Part shown: one piece after another, positions 5,569 through 6,721 of the stretch
Position numbering within the stretch: position 1 is the stretch's first letter
Layout of the letters: each line of letters opens with the position of its first letter
Program-made: the position numbers and the translations under genes
Notes under the pieces: model-generated
Told to the model about the DNA's origin: nothing
Databases searched by the model: none
What the model saw: only the letters and a program-made list of their open reading frames with translations
NCBI GenBank assembly: GCA_023409955.1
Contig: JAEYQQ010000116.1
Location: 1 to 6,721, forward strand
Direction: 5' to 3'
Length of the DNA: 6,721 nucleotides
DNA from: Bacillota bacterium
GTDB taxonomy: Bacteria; Bacillota; Clostridia; Christensenellales; Aristaeellaceae

Positions 5569-6721
5569 CTATTCCCTGTATGGATCGGCCGCTGTACCGC
5601 TGCCTTTTTCAAAGAATACCGAGTCCAGCTTGACGCAGATGGCCGGGCGCACGCCGGTTTGTACATCATCAAACTTTAACCCAGGGCTGTAAACAACACC
5701 GTTGTAGTATACAATGGCCTGGGAGCCTTCGGAGGTTCCTGCGGTATTCAGCCACCACCAGCCTTCCCCCGTAGTTGCAGCATGCAGGCTCTTTGCCAGC
5801 GCGTAAGCTGTTGCCTTACTCTGTCGGGAGGCATCCGATGTGAACCCATATGCTGGGTTTTGAATATCCTCCTTGGTCAAAAGAAAAACACTCCCAAGGA
5901 TACCATTAGGCAGAAGGGCTGATTTTTGATCGGCACTGAAAGCCTCGTTTGCAAATGCACCGTTTAAAAAGGACTGCAGGGTGCTGCCCTGATAACCAGA
6001 ATTGGCAGTACCGGTATCCAGCGCAGCTGCGTCCAGAATCTTGTCGGATACAAGCAATGCAGTCCCGTTCTCCACCTTCAGCACCCGCCATAAAATTGGC
6101 GTTTTTGCACCAGCAGCCTCTTGGGGATAAGCGCCCAAGGAAACGTACTGCCAGCCCTCCTGATAACCCCTCAGCCGAAGATTGACCTCATAGCGCTGCT
6201 TGAGCTCTTTTGCTCGACGAGCCGCATCTGCATAGGTATCCAATGACTCATACAAGGCGATGGCTTCCTGTACTTTTTGGAAACCGCCTTCCTTTTGCTT
6301 TGCATCAGCCGCCTGGTATAAGGACTGGCGACAGCTATCCGCCAGCATAGCGCTGTCCCGGAAGCTACCAAGGGCTGCAAACACCTCTAAAGCCCCTTGG
6401 TAATCCTTGGCTTTGATCAGATTCTGTCCGGCCTGGTACTTTTGGGAAAGCAAGGCCTGCTGGCAAGCTTCCGCCCGCTTGCTACTGTCACTATAGGTGC
6501 CAAGGGCCAAAAACGCATCCATGGCTGCCTGATACTCGCCCTGCTTTAGCAAAGCATCCGCTTCTTCATATGCCTTTTGCGGGATCATGACCGTACAATT
6601 GGCAAGACGCTGGGCACTGTCCTGAAAGGAACCCAGAGATCCGTAGGCCATTTGGGCAGCGGCGTAATCTTCCTCCCACTCCAATCGTCTGGCATCTACG
6701 TATCGCAGGTACATTTCACTG
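5569..6721 (-). CDS. TPR-like repeat protein with C-terminal DUF6273 domain (N-terminus cut by window edge)
   Basis: The frame is still open at base 6721, with codons for Ser and Glu before the first visible Met, and no ribosome binding site can be seen, so the true start is probably outside. Numbering from the Met at 6714, 381 residues are visible. Residues about 16-169 hold four copies of a helical repeat of about 44 residues, the first incomplete. Each has the form Y-x2-A-x6-G-x-Y-x2-A and ends with LGSFQDS (27-33), LGTYSDS (71-77), LGSFRDS (115-121) or LDTYADA (158-164). Residues about 186-378 match the DUF6273 pattern: LGAYPQ (193-198), ILWRVL (207-212), LLVSDKILD (220-228), a FLNGAFANEAFS segment (249-260), VFLLTKEDI (276-284), WWWLNT (319-324) and GVRPAICVKL (354-363). 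Related proteins are often membrane-anchored and act at the cell surface, but no anchor is visible here. The function is unknown. Confidence 0.85.
   Translation of the reverse strand, partial: SEMYLRYVDARRLEWEEDYAAAQMAYGSLGSFQDSAQRLANCTVMIPQKAYEEADALLKQGEYQAAMDAFLALGTYSDSSKRAEACQQALLSQKYQAGQNLIKAKDYQGALEVFAALGSFRDSAMLADSCRQSLYQAADAKQKEGGFQKVQEAIALYESLDTYADAARRAKELKQRYEVNLRLRGYQEGWQYVSLGAYPQEAAGAKTPILWRVLKVENGTALLVSDKILDAAALDTGTANSGYQGSTLQSFLNGAFANEAFSADQKSALLPNGILGSVFLLTKEDIQNPAYGFTSDASRQSKATAYALAKSLHAATTGEGWWWLNTAGTSEGSQAIVYYNGVVYSPGLKFDDVQTGVRPAICVKLDSVFFEKGSGTAADPYRE

Overview
The window looks like chromosomal DNA from a low-to-middle GC Gram-positive anaerobe, most likely a member of the Clostridia (Bacillota). 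The evidence is strong AGGAGG-type ribosome binding sites, intrinsic terminators with A/T tracts, extended -10 promoters, and a tetratricopeptide-like repeat plus DUF6273 protein of a kind common in gut Clostridia. No RNA gene, insertion sequence, CRISPR array or phage gene is visible. The assignment to a group is an inference from gene style; no marker gene is present.

Layout. Five protein genes occupy almost the whole window; four lie on the minus strand and one on the plus strand. From left to right: (1) an ArsB/NhaD/SLC13-type membrane transporter (minus), cut at its C-terminus by the left edge; (2) an FAD-dependent oxidoreductase with a cysteine cluster (minus, GTG start), directly upstream of the transporter in the direction of transcription; (3) an M42 metallo-aminopeptidase (plus), divergent from the oxidoreductase; (4) a MATE-family efflux protein (minus), convergent with the peptidase and separated from it by an 18-bp perfect-stem bidirectional terminator; (5) a repeat protein with a C-terminal DUF6273 domain (minus), cut at its N-terminus by the right edge and closed by its own terminator.

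Transcription units. The oxidoreductase and transporter could be co-transcribed, but a good extended -10 promoter with an embedded palindrome lies in the 105-bp gap, so the transporter probably also has its own control. The peptidase is monocistronic: it has its own promoter, ribosome binding site and terminator. The MATE gene also has its own promoter with a consensus TATAAT. That promoter lies inside the longest possible reading frame, which shows that the true start is an internal ATG. The DUF6273 gene is insulated from MATE by a 15-bp stem terminator.

No pathway clearly unites the five genes. The most interesting item is the oxidoreductase: a small FAD protein with a C-x6-C-x2-C-x3-C-x9-C cluster just after its flavin-binding DATG motif, next to a permease. 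The rest looks like ordinary housekeeping or accessory content, and I see no convincing new multi-gene system.
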